Assembly: GCA_015904045.1 (NCBI GenBank)
Contig: JABMDG010000008.1
Span: 13,903-24,286, forward strand
DNA: 10,384 nucleotides
Direction of reading: 5' to 3'
Source: Nitrospira sp.
GTDB lineage: Bacteria > Nitrospirota > Nitrospiria > Nitrospirales > Nitrospiraceae
Both the position numbers and the translations under genes were made by a program. Below, in pieces: positions 1 to 9,541 of the stretch. The notes under the pieces are model-generated. The model was not told where the DNA came from. It did no database searches and saw nothing but the letters and a program-made list of their open reading frames with translations. Numbering within the stretch: position 1 is the stretch's first letter; every line of letters begins with the position of its first letter.

Positions 1-28
1 GAATGAGACAGACTGCGGGCGATAGCCG

Positions 29-55
29 GATAGACAGCAGCAATTGCAGTCTATC
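29..55. repeat. Imperfect inverted repeat (hairpin)
   Basis: Two 11-base arms, GATAGACAGCA and TGCAGTCTATC, pair at all but one position (an A-A mismatch) around a five-base loop, GCAAT. No run of T follows on either strand, so it is not a typical intrinsic terminator. It ends where a promoter-like TTGACC begins, so it could be an operator or the end of an upstream transcript. The pairing is seen directly; the role is unknown. Confidence 0.45.
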
Positions 56-84
56 TTGACCACCTGACGGAGGAGTGGAATATT
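56..84 (+). promoter_or_regulatory. Possible sigma70-type promoter for the FkbM gene
   Basis: TTGACC at 56-61 matches five of six bases of the -35 consensus. AATATT at 79-84, 17 bases further on, matches four of six bases of the -10 consensus. A start of transcription near base 91 would leave a leader of about 220 bases before the FkbM start codon. The match is moderate and could be chance, but it is the best candidate I see upstream of that gene. Confidence 0.2.
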
Positions 85-310
85 GGACAGGTGCAATGCG
101 ACGCGGGCAATCCGCAATAGACTTAACAGTACGACATCAACTTGGAGATCCGCGCCAGCCTGGGTGGCCCCACGAGGTCGCAATTGATATGCGCCATCAG
201 ATGTTCCATGGGCCCGATGAGCGAGGCGAACCATCCGGCCCTCGTACGCCTCCGTCGCACAAGCAGGGAATCGCGACAGGGACGCCTCAGCATGACCTCG
301 AGGAAACAGA

Positions 311-1153
311 ATGAGCGCCTTTGAGCAGGCCGCACGCAGAACGATAACGTGGATTCCGAAATCGAGACTCCTCGCCGCATGTTGCCGTTTCTACTGCGAG
401 TACTGCGGCGACTCCAGCCCAACGATCACCAGTGATCCAACCACCAATGGTGAACTTCGCTTTGTTCGCGAGGCCGCCCCGTATCTTGACGTGGTGCTGG
501 ATGTTGGCGCGAATGTCGGCGATTGGACTGCGTCAGTACTCGAGCTCAGGCCGACTGCCACCATTCATGCGTTTGAACCCTCTACGAGCGCTCATCATGC
601 ACTCCTGCGCCGGGGCTTTCCGGACAATGTCACGGTCCATAAGGCCGCCCTCTCCTCGAGGACAGGGACAGCGCCCCTGCACATTTTCGGCGAGGCCTCG
701 GGGCTGAACTCTCTGCACAACCGATTCGGGCTTGAGGACGGATATGGCATCCCACCAGCCACTCAGACGGAGGAGGCCCTGCTGTTGACCACAGACCAGT
801 TCTGCATGAACCACGGTCTACAGCGTGTCGACCTCATGAAGGTGGATACGGAGGGACATGAAGTCGACGTGCTGCATGGAAGCGTGCAGAGCCTCAAGAG
901 CGGCATCATCCGACGCGTCCAATTCGAGTACGGCGGCACCTACATTGACTCGAGACGATTCCTGAAAGATGCCTTTGACGTGTTTGCCGGCCTCGACTAC
1001 ATCGTATTTCGGATTGTTCCTGACGGACTCATGGCGTGTCCACGATACGACCAGCGCATCGAGACATTCCAGTACAACAACTTCGTGGCCATTCGCAGCG
1101 ACCTGATCAGTGAGTCGCCTTCGGCCAGCAAAGCCCTGCAGCGGTCGCAGTGA
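311..1153 (+). CDS. FkbM-family SAM-dependent methyltransferase
   Basis: This 280-residue protein has the class I methyltransferase fold of the FkbM family. The SAM-binding glycine motif is at residues 61-73 (VVLDVGANVGDWT). The acidic residue that usually holds the SAM ribose is E89 in HAFEPS. The family block LMKVDTEGHEVDVLHG is at 175-190, followed by FEYGG at 205-209. FkbM enzymes O-methylate sugars, polyketides or other secondary products; the substrate here cannot be read from the sequence. The ATG is well supported by GAGG at 300-303, seven bases upstream. A cysteine cluster (C24, C25, C29, C32) lies before the catalytic domain and is not a feature I associate with the family. There is no signal peptide, so the protein is likely cytoplasmic. 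It is the only + strand gene here and is convergent with the pyrimidine operon. Such genes often sit in polysaccharide loci, but the window ends before that can be seen. Confidence 0.85.
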   Translation: MSAFEQAARRTITWIPKSRLLAACCRFYCEYCGDSSPTITSDPTTNGELRFVREAAPYLDVVLDVGANVGDWTASVLELRPTATIHAFEPSTSAHHALLRRGFPDNVTVHKAALSSRTGTAPLHIFGEASGLNSLHNRFGLEDGYGIPPATQTEEALLLTTDQFCMNHGLQRVDLMKVDTEGHEVDVLHGSVQSLKSGIIRRVQFEYGGTYIDSRRFLKDAFDVFAGLDYIVFRIVPDGLMACPRYDQRIETFQYNNFVAIRSDLISESPSASKALQRSQ

Positions 1154-1194
1154 TCGGCCTCCCGGCATCGGAAAATCGGACTGGGAAATGTGGC

Positions 1195-1235
1195 CACCGT
1201 ATGGCGCACGGTGAGACCTCATGCATTCGGGTCTC
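1195..1235. terminator. Two tandem stem-loops in the convergent gap
   Basis: The 136 bases between the two convergent stop codons (1154-1289) contain two adjacent inverted repeats. One is CACCGT (1195-1200) with ACGGTG (1208-1213) around a seven-base loop. The other is GAGACC (1213-1218) with GGTCTC (1230-1235) around an 11-base loop. The stems share base 1213, so they may be alternatives. Neither is followed by a T run on either strand, so they are not classic intrinsic terminators. Position suggests a role in ending one or both transcripts, or in blocking exonuclease. I see nothing else in the gap. Confidence 0.3.
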
Positions 1236-1289
1236 CGGCGGACATATCAGACGCTGAAATCAGCTCACGACGAGCCATCTTCCGCTGCG

Positions 1290-2099
1290 TCAGCACAACC
1301 GAATCTCTTCCCCCACACCAACCTGTAGGTGGTGCGCGGCACTCTCTTCTCGCAGAAAAATCTCCAAGGTGCCGCCGCTATTGATCAGCGCGGAGAGGCT
1401 GTCACGGCTCCCTTGGCTGTAGCTCCCAACTAAGCCGTTGATGATGTGCGGTCCCACATGAATCTCTAGGGCGGCCTCACCCAGCGAGACCCTGAATTCC
1501 TGGACCTGTCTCGCCGTAATGTTTGAAATGAGATTCCCGAATCGATCGATTGAGACAATCTTTCCGACCAGCAGTTCATCGTGCCGGATCGGGATCGCCG
1601 TGGAACGGCGGATGGGATCATGGACGGCCGGGCCCATAAATGCCGGGGGAACCCCCGTGCTCAGCCACGCTGCCACCGGCGCGAACACATCACGGCCGTC
1701 AAAGGTCGATCCGGCTGTGGCCAGGCGGTACTGCTGGTTGTCGATCAACCACATCTTCGCGCCAGGCTCCTGATCCAGCACTTCACTGAACAACCCGTTG
1801 TCCGGACCGATGAACATTGCGCGGCCGGTGGAAATCAGCAACGGCCGGCGCGCGGTGCCGACTCCGGGATCAACCACGGCGACATGAATGGTGCCGTCGG
1901 GGTAATACCGATAGCAGGACCGGAGAAAATACCCGGCCTCTTCGATCTGGTGGGAGGTGATTTGGTGTGAGAGATCGACGATGGTGACGGCGGGATTGAT
2001 CGACAGGATCACCCCCTTCATGCTCGCCACAAAATGATCGCGTTCGCCGAAGTCCGTCAGCAACGTGATCAGAGGGGGGGCCGTCGACACGGCTAACAT
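1290..2099 (-). CDS. DUF62 / SAM hydroxide adenosyltransferase (SAM hydrolase) family protein
   Basis: This 269-residue protein belongs to the DUF62 family, whose studied members split S-adenosylmethionine with water into adenosine and methionine; fluorinase and chlorinase are relatives. Family marks are LLTDFGERD (13-21), VVDPGVG (75-81), GPDNGLFS (98-105), the TFxGRDVFAP block (132-141), DRFGNLISNI (185-194) and the C-terminal GGTLEIF (242-248). Of the family's Asp-Arg-His catalytic set, D77 and R84 are present, but the usual His in TFHGRD is Asp134. Activity is therefore uncertain. It is the last gene of the operon and overlaps the greA stop by seven bases. The ATG at 2099 directly abuts a GAGGA sequence, while a GTG at 2090 lies at ideal spacing, giving a 266-residue form with a more usual N-terminus. 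No signal peptide is visible. The family is clear; the reaction here is inferred. Confidence 0.85.
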   Translation of the reverse strand: MLAVSTAPPLITLLTDFGERDHFVASMKGVILSINPAVTIVDLSHQITSHQIEEAGYFLRSCYRYYPDGTIHVAVVDPGVGTARRPLLISTGRAMFIGPDNGLFSEVLDQEPGAKMWLIDNQQYRLATAGSTFDGRDVFAPVAAWLSTGVPPAFMGPAVHDPIRRSTAIPIRHDELLVGKIVSIDRFGNLISNITARQVQEFRVSLGEAALEIHVGPHIINGLVGSYSQGSRDSLSALINSGGTLEIFLREESAAHHLQVGVGEEIRLC

Positions 2100-2569
2100 T
2101 CCTCGAATTTGATCTCCACCACTTCGTATTCGACCATTTTCACCGGAGTTTTCACCTCGACGAAATCACCGACGCGCTTGCCGATCAACGCGCGTCCGAC
2201 TGGCGATTGGACGGAAATCTTATTGAATTTCATGTCCGCTTCGTCCTGCCCGACCAGCGTATATTGTTTCTTGGATTGTGTCTCCTGCTCGATCACCGAC
2301 ACCGTCGCGCCGAACACGACCGTCTCGCTGATTCGCCCGGTGATCTCGACGATCCGGGCCTCGGCCAGCTTGGTTTCAATCTCGGCAATCCTGGATTCGA
2401 TGAAGCCTTGACGTTCCTTGGCCGCGTCGTATTCGGCATTCTCGCTCAGATCGCCATGGGAGCGCGCCTCCGCGATCGCCTCGATATTTTTGGGCCGTTC
2501 GACTTTCCGCAGACGGTCCAATTCCGCCTTCAGCGCGTCGTATCCCTTCTTGGTAATCGGTGTCGGCAT
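2093..2569 (-). CDS. greA: Transcription elongation factor GreA
   Basis: GreA binds the secondary channel of RNA polymerase and stimulates cleavage of the backtracked RNA 3' end, freeing arrested complexes. At 158 residues it has the length of Escherichia coli GreA and follows it along its whole length. The N-terminal coiled coil (about residues 5-75) carries the tip motif HGDLSENAEYDAA, with D40 and E43 matching the acidic tip residues that hold the catalytic magnesium. The FKBP-like C-terminal domain covers about 80-158, with VGQDEAD, SVQSPVGRALIG and KTPVKMVEYEV. The ATG at 2569 has a good ribosome site (GGGGAG, nine bases upstream) in the 21-base gap after carB. The stop lies inside the start region of the DUF62 gene. 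Nothing is odd in the protein itself. Confidence 0.97.
   Translation of the reverse strand: MPTPITKKGYDALKAELDRLRKVERPKNIEAIAEARSHGDLSENAEYDAAKERQGFIESRIAEIETKLAEARIVEITGRISETVVFGATVSVIEQETQSKKQYTLVGQDEADMKFNKISVQSPVGRALIGKRVGDFVEVKTPVKMVEYEVVEIKFEEC
2100..2104 (-). promoter_or_regulatory. Ribosome binding site that favours the GTG start of the DUF62 gene
   Basis: Read on the - strand, GAGGA ends immediately before the ATG at 2097-2099, with no spacer, but lies nine bases before the GTG at 2088-2090. Translation from the GTG would begin two bases after the greA stop codon (2093-2095). This points to the GTG, with coupling to greA, as the working start. The sequence also encodes the end of GreA. 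Confidence 0.45.
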
Positions 2570-2590
2570 GGTGATCTGCTCCCCGCAACG

Positions 2591-5863
<3,273 letters not shown>

Positions 5864-5886
5864 GTGATTCTAAGACCGGATGTTGA

Positions 5887-6861
5887 TTATCCCTGTTGCG
5901 GCAGAGGCCCGATCGATGGGCGGTACGGCGCCGGCTGAACCGGCTCGACCGCGCCGCCCCCCCCGTAATATTTCATCGCCTCAGGCAACCAGGCTTCAAT
6001 CTGATTGATTCGAGAGGTATCGGACGGATGCGTCGACAAAAACTCCGGGATATTCTGTTTCGCCCGGAAGCAGACCTTGTCAATCATCTGCCTGGGGCAG
6101 CCGCTCATCCGTTCCCAAAACGGGACCGCTTCACGGGGATCGTAGCCCGCTTGGGCCATCAACCGGAGCCCGATGCGATCCGCCTCCGCCTCCTGACTTC
6201 GCCCGAACGGCAACGACACCCCCACTCCATATGCGCTCATCGCGGCCATGGCCGCATCCGGACGTCCCGCCGCGGCGCCAGCAGCCAGGGCGCCGACCTG
6301 CCCGATGGTTTCCAGAATGCCCCGGCTATAGCGCTCAGCTCCATGCCGCTGCAGGGCATGCGCCACCTCATGGCCCATCACGGTGGCCAAACCATCTTCG
6401 GTTTTCGTGAATGGAAGAATTCCCGTAAAGACCGCTACTTTGCCGCCCGGCAAGGCAAAGGCGTTGATCGATCGGTCGTCCTGAATCACGACAAATTCCC
6501 ATTGATACTCCGGCTTATTGGCCGCCGCGGCGATCCGTGTCCCGACCCGGTTGACCATGTCAGTGACTTCCAAGTTGTCGCTCAATCGGGCCTTGCGCAG
6601 CACCTCATGAAACCCGCTGATGCCCATGGCGATTTCTTTTTCTTCAGAGATATAGATAAATTGATCCCGCGACGTGCCCGGCGCCCGGTAGCACCCAGCC
6701 AGTGCGGACAGGAGGCCGATTGACGTCCCCATCTTCAGAACACCATACAACCCCATCGCGCACCGCGCGCTGGCGCAGAGCAGGCGGCGGCGCCCAATCG
6801 GCGCCGAATACCATCGGTTGTTCGAAGCATCAGTCGGCTGTGACATCAATAGTTCCACCAT
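5887..6861 (-). CDS. M48-family zinc metalloprotease, predicted lipoprotein
   Basis: This is a 324-residue periplasmic-type peptidase related to BepA and LoiP, which handle quality control of outer-membrane proteins. The zinc site is HEVAH at 164-168, with the third ligand probably E224 in QEAEADRIG. The family's C-terminal FLSTHPSDTSRI is at 274-285. A lipobox LAGC ends at C57, after a hydrophobic run from about 36, so the mature form should be lipid-anchored. Tyr at +2 means no inner-membrane retention signal by the E. coli rule. The N-terminus before the hydrophobic run is long and carries RRRLL (24-28), which resembles a twin-arginine signal. The ATG at 6846 (residue 6) has GGTGGA at good spacing and is an alternative start. 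Two cysteines (C255, C264) flank a small insert before the STHPSD motif, and the tail is proline-rich. The gene lies between sppA (33-base gap) and carB (23-base gap). The family is sure; the substrate is unknown. Confidence 0.92.
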   Translation of the reverse strand: MVELLMSQPTDASNNRWYSAPIGRRRLLCASARCAMGLYGVLKMGTSIGLLSALAGCYRAPGTSRDQFIYISEEKEIAMGISGFHEVLRKARLSDNLEVTDMVNRVGTRIAAAANKPEYQWEFVVIQDDRSINAFALPGGKVAVFTGILPFTKTEDGLATVMGHEVAHALQRHGAERYSRGILETIGQVGALAAGAAAGRPDAAMAAMSAYGVGVSLPFGRSQEAEADRIGLRLMAQAGYDPREAVPFWERMSGCPRQMIDKVCFRAKQNIPEFLSTHPSDTSRINQIEAWLPEAMKYYGGGGAVEPVQPAPYRPSIGPLPQQG

Positions 6862-6894
6862 CCGGCCCCATTCTCCGAATCGCTTCCTCCGTCG

Positions 6895-7848
6895 TCACGG
6901 CATCCACAAATACATGAATTGCGGCGTGCCTCCCCGCGCAAGCGCCATGACATCGAACTCCGCCAAACTCGACAACGGTCCGGGGACCAACAGCCTCGAA
7001 TAGACATTGTTCGAATACTCGCCGGGGCGTTGATAGGTGACGACCCGGGCTTCCGTCAGGTTGGCTTTCTTCTTGGCCAGTTCGATGGCATCTTCCAGAT
7101 ATCCAATCTCGTCCACCAACCCGGCCGCCTTTGCCTGATCTCCCGTATAGATGCGTCCGTCAGCCAGCTTCTTGATCTGGTCCATCTGCAAGCGCGGCCG
7201 GCCCTCCTGCACCACGCTCAAGAAGCGCTGATAGAAGGAGTCAATCAGCCCCTGAAAGATCGCCCGCTCTTCAGCTGTCATTACCCGGAACGGCGAGCCC
7301 ATGTCTTTCCGAGGCCCCGACGTCACCGCAGTCGCCTCCACCCCCACCTTTTCGAGCAACCCCCGCGCGTTGATGGTCAGCATGATGACCCCGATGCTGC
7401 CCGTCACCGAGGAGGGATGCGCCATCACCGTATCGGCGGCAGCCGCGATATAGTACCCCCCGGACGTGCCCAGATCCATAATCGAGGCGACAATCGGAAT
7501 ATTCCTGGATGTTTTGAACGTCTTGAGTTCGTGATACACGATGTCTGACGCCGTCACCGTACCTCCCGGTGTATTGATCCGGAGGACGACGGCTTTGATG
7601 CTGTCGTCCTTCGCGGCTCGCGTTAGTTGTTCCTTGATGCGCGCGAGCATGCTCGGTGCGGGTATGAACCCCTCTTTCTCCTGAGAGCTGATCATGCCGG
7701 AGACCTCGAGCAGCAGCACCTTTGCAGTTCCCGTCCCGTCGACCTGTACTTCCTTGAGCGGCCCAGGCGCGGGAAAGAACGACGGAAGGTTAATACAACC
7801 TGACAGCGACAGTCCGGTCAGCAACACCGCGATAAACCGATTACACAT
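6895..7848 (-). CDS. sppA: Signal peptide peptidase SppA (short form, predicted lipoprotein)
   Basis: SppA is an S49 serine protease that degrades signal peptides and other membrane fragments. This 317-residue protein is the short, single-domain form, like Bacillus subtilis SppA and unlike the double-domain E. coli enzyme. The nucleophile is S129 in TSGGYYIA and the general base is K181 in [10 protein letters not shown]. They are 52 residues apart, the same spacing as S147 and K199 of the B. subtilis enzyme. RINTPGG (90-96) and the VTGSIGV block (148-154) are also standard. The N-terminus is a lipoprotein signal, not a plain membrane anchor: a hydrophobic stretch ends in the lipobox LSGC with C18, followed by Ile, so an outer-membrane destination is possible. 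The ATG at 7848 overlaps the carA stop by eight bases and has GGAG seven bases upstream, which suggests translational coupling. The C-terminal 40 residues are less conserved. No catalytic residue is missing. Confidence 0.94.
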   Translation of the reverse strand: MCNRFIAVLLTGLSLSGCINLPSFFPAPGPLKEVQVDGTGTAKVLLLEVSGMISSQEKEGFIPAPSMLARIKEQLTRAAKDDSIKAVVLRINTPGGTVTASDIVYHELKTFKTSRNIPIVASIMDLGTSGGYYIAAAADTVMAHPSSVTGSIGVIMLTINARGLLEKVGVEATAVTSGPRKDMGSPFRVMTAEERAIFQGLIDSFYQRFLSVVQEGRPRLQMDQIKKLADGRIYTGDQAKAAGLVDEIGYLEDAIELAKKKANLTEARVVTYQRPGEYSNNVYSRLLVPGPLSSLAEFDVMALARGGTPQFMYLWMP

Positions 7849-9019
7849 GATGAGTCTCCATCAGTCGGACAAATTCCTCGAAGAGATACGCGGAATCATG
7901 AGGCCCCGGAGACGCCTCCGGATGGTATTGGACCGAAAACACCGGCTGATCCAGACAGGCCATGCCTTCGATCGAGCGATCATTCAAACTGAGATGTGTG
8001 ATCGCCACTCTGCCGTAGCCGGTTTCGACCACCGGCGGCTTATCCGGCACCTCACTGAAGGGCTGGGGAATCTTGACCGCAAAATTGTGGTTCTGGGATG
8101 TAATTTCGACTTTCTTGTTTCGAAGATCAATCACCGGATGATTCGCCCCATGGTGGCCGAACTTGAGCTTGTAGGTCTCCAATCCAAATGCGAGCCCTAG
8201 AATTTGATGTCCCAAACATATGCCGAAGATCGGATACCGCCCAATCAGGTTCCGGACCGCTTCCATGGCATAGGGGACACCTTCCGGATCGCCGGGGCCG
8301 TTGGAGAGGAAAAGACCGTCCGGCTTCAGCGCATGAATCGCTTCGGCCGTCGTCGATGCCGGCACCACGGTCACTTCGCAGCCGACATCGACCAAACGGT
8401 TGAGGATGTTCTGCTTGACGCCGAAATCATACGCGACAACCTGCCAGCCCCGCCGCTTAGGTCCACGCTCCCGATTCTGAACCGCTTCTGGAGCCCATGC
8501 TCCGGATCCCGTCTTCCACGCATAGGACTGCCGGCATGTCACCTCCGCCGCCAAGTCCCGTCCCACGATGTTGGGCGCTTCCCGCGCTTTCACCACAGCA
8601 CGGCCAGACTCAAGGCCGCCATGGGTAATGACCCCCTGCTGCGACCCGTGTTCCCGCAAATGCCTCGTCAAGGCCCTCGTATCGAGCCCTTCGATCGCCA
8701 CCACATGCGCCTGCGTCAAATATTCATGAACGGTTTGCGTGCTCCGCCAGTTGCTCGCCAGCCGGCTCGCCTCCATCACCACGAACCCCTCCGCCCAAAT
8801 TCTGCGGGACTCCGTATCCTCCGGCGTCGTCCCGTAGTTGCCGATGTGGGGACAGGTCATCGTAATAATCTGCCCCTTATAGGATGGATCGGTCAGTACC
8901 TCCTGATAGCCGGTCATTGCGGTGTTGAATACCACCTCCCCCACCGTGTCCCCTTCGTACCCGAGTGCGCGCCCCTCGAAGCAGGCGCCGTCCGCCAACG
9001 CCAGTAACGCTTTCTTCAT
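7841..9019 (-). CDS. carA: Carbamoyl-phosphate synthase small (glutaminase) subunit
   Basis: CarA hydrolyses glutamine and passes ammonia to CarB. The 392-residue protein has the small-subunit N-terminal domain (about 1-150, with [21 protein letters not shown] at the usual place, about 27-47) and a class I glutamine amidotransferase domain from about 192. The catalytic triad is C268 in GICLGHQ, H366 and E368 in [19 protein letters not shown] is at 239-245. The open frame continues 157 codons upstream, but that part is the antisense shadow of the DUF4149 gene. The ATG at 9019 has GGAG seven bases upstream and gives the usual family N-terminus. It overlaps the previous stop as ATGA, so translation is probably coupled. 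Its stop overlaps the sppA start. The distance of about 2 kb from carB, filled by two proteases, is the odd feature. Confidence 0.97.
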   Translation of the reverse strand: MKKALLALADGACFEGRALGYEGDTVGEVVFNTAMTGYQEVLTDPSYKGQIITMTCPHIGNYGTTPEDTESRRIWAEGFVVMEASRLASNWRSTQTVHEYLTQAHVVAIEGLDTRALTRHLREHGSQQGVITHGGLESGRAVVKAREAPNIVGRDLAAEVTCRQSYAWKTGSGAWAPEAVQNRERGPKRRGWQVVAYDFGVKQNILNRLVDVGCEVTVVPASTTAEAIHALKPDGLFLSNGPGDPEGVPYAMEAVRNLIGRYPIFGICLGHQILGLAFGLETYKLKFGHHGANHPVIDLRNKKVEITSQNHNFAVKIPQPFSEVPDKPPVVETGYGRVAITHLSLNDRSIEGMACLDQPVFSVQYHPEASPGPHDSAYLFEEFVRLMETHHV

Positions 9020-9537
9020 GACGTCGCTCCACCCAAGGTGAGTGACCGGTTCGTCTTGATTCCCATCAGCACCACCCCTAAGACCAGTGTCACACCATAC
9101 AGGATACGAATCGGCATGAGGACCTGAAACAGAGCTTCGAACGCCGCCTTTTTCGCTGCGTCTCCTTGGGCGGCAAACGCCTCCGCCTGAAGCGCAACCG
9201 CCTGCGGGTGCAGGACGAGAATAATGACGCCAGCCAGGGCAACCATCACGACCAGCACGACCAACTCTCCCCGGCCAAGCGCCACAGCCTGATTTCCACT
9301 CCACCACCGATACCAGCTGGAGGCGCACAACACGGCCACGGCGCCGATCACGAACCGCTGATACCCTTCGAAGGCCCGCGTGAGAAACAATCCTCCCGAA
9401 TCCTGCCCGCCAAACGTATTGAAGACCGCCGGAATGACCGCGCCGATCAGGACCGCCATCCCCCCGACCCACAGGCCCAAGGCCAGCCATTCAAGTGTCA
9501 GGCAACAGACTGCACCCCAGTGGGACAAGCGCCGCAC
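9016..9537 (-). CDS. DUF4149-like four-helix integral membrane protein
   Basis: The product of about 173 residues has four predicted membrane segments, at roughly 12-38, 62-79, 91-110 and 144-161. The first carries the [13 protein letters not shown] pattern that I associate with DUF4149 / TMEM205-like proteins, whose function is not established. Between helices 3 and 4 lies a polar, alanine-rich stretch (about 113-138) that could be an amphipathic helix. I prefer the GTG at 9537. It begins four bases after the pyrC stop and has GGAG (9548-9551) ten bases upstream. An ATG at 9588 would add 17 arginine-rich residues and overlap pyrC by 47 bases. The last four bases overlap the carA start (ATGA), so it is translated in the same unit. 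A role linked to pyrimidine synthesis is only suggested by position. No catalytic motif is visible. Confidence 0.75.
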   Translation of the reverse strand: MRRLSHWGAVCCLTLEWLALGLWVGGMAVLIGAVIPAVFNTFGGQDSGGLFLTRAFEGYQRFVIGAVAVLCASSWYRWWSGNQAVALGRGELVVLVVMVALAGVIILVLHPQAVALQAEAFAAQGDAAKKAAFEALFQVLMPIRILYGVTLVLGVVLMGIKTNRSLTLGGATS

Positions 9538-9541
9538 GCGG

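Larger units (their letters stand above)
1..310. other. Non-coding or unassigned leader region before the FkbM gene
   Basis: I see no recognisable gene here. The region holds a hairpin at 29-55 and a sigma70-like promoter candidate at 56-84. It also has a short open frame on the + strand (GTG at 75 or ATG at 96, stop at 312-314) whose stop overlaps the FkbM start in an ATGA arrangement. Its predicted protein is rich in Arg, Pro, His and Gly and resembles nothing I know. The GGAGGA just before the GTG is too close to act as a normal ribosome binding site. An untranslated leader, a decayed gene or a small unknown gene are all possible. The left end of the window cuts off any upstream context. 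Confidence 0.4.

Noticed and set aside
123..422. A 99-codon - strand frame overlapping the FkbM start
   Set aside because: It overlaps a well-supported gene and has no recognisable domain. I considered a transposase remnant but could not support it.
1336..1376. Inverted repeat GCGGCAC / GTGCCGC near the end of the DUF62 gene
   Set aside because: The arms lie inside the coding sequence with a loop of nearly 30 bases and no T run, so a terminator role is unlikely.
5896..6723. A 275-codon + strand open frame opposite the M48 gene
   Set aside because: The Arg/His-rich product has no family features and the opposite strand carries clear protease motifs.
8204..9007. A 267-codon + strand open frame opposite carA
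   Set aside because: Its composition is that of an antisense shadow and it matches no known protein, while carA on the other strand is certain.
9020..9490. An open frame extending CarA by 157 codons upstream to 9490
   Set aside because: The extra part is a Gly/Arg/Ser-rich antisense-frame shadow of the DUF4149 gene. Family length and a good ribosome site support the ATG at 9019.
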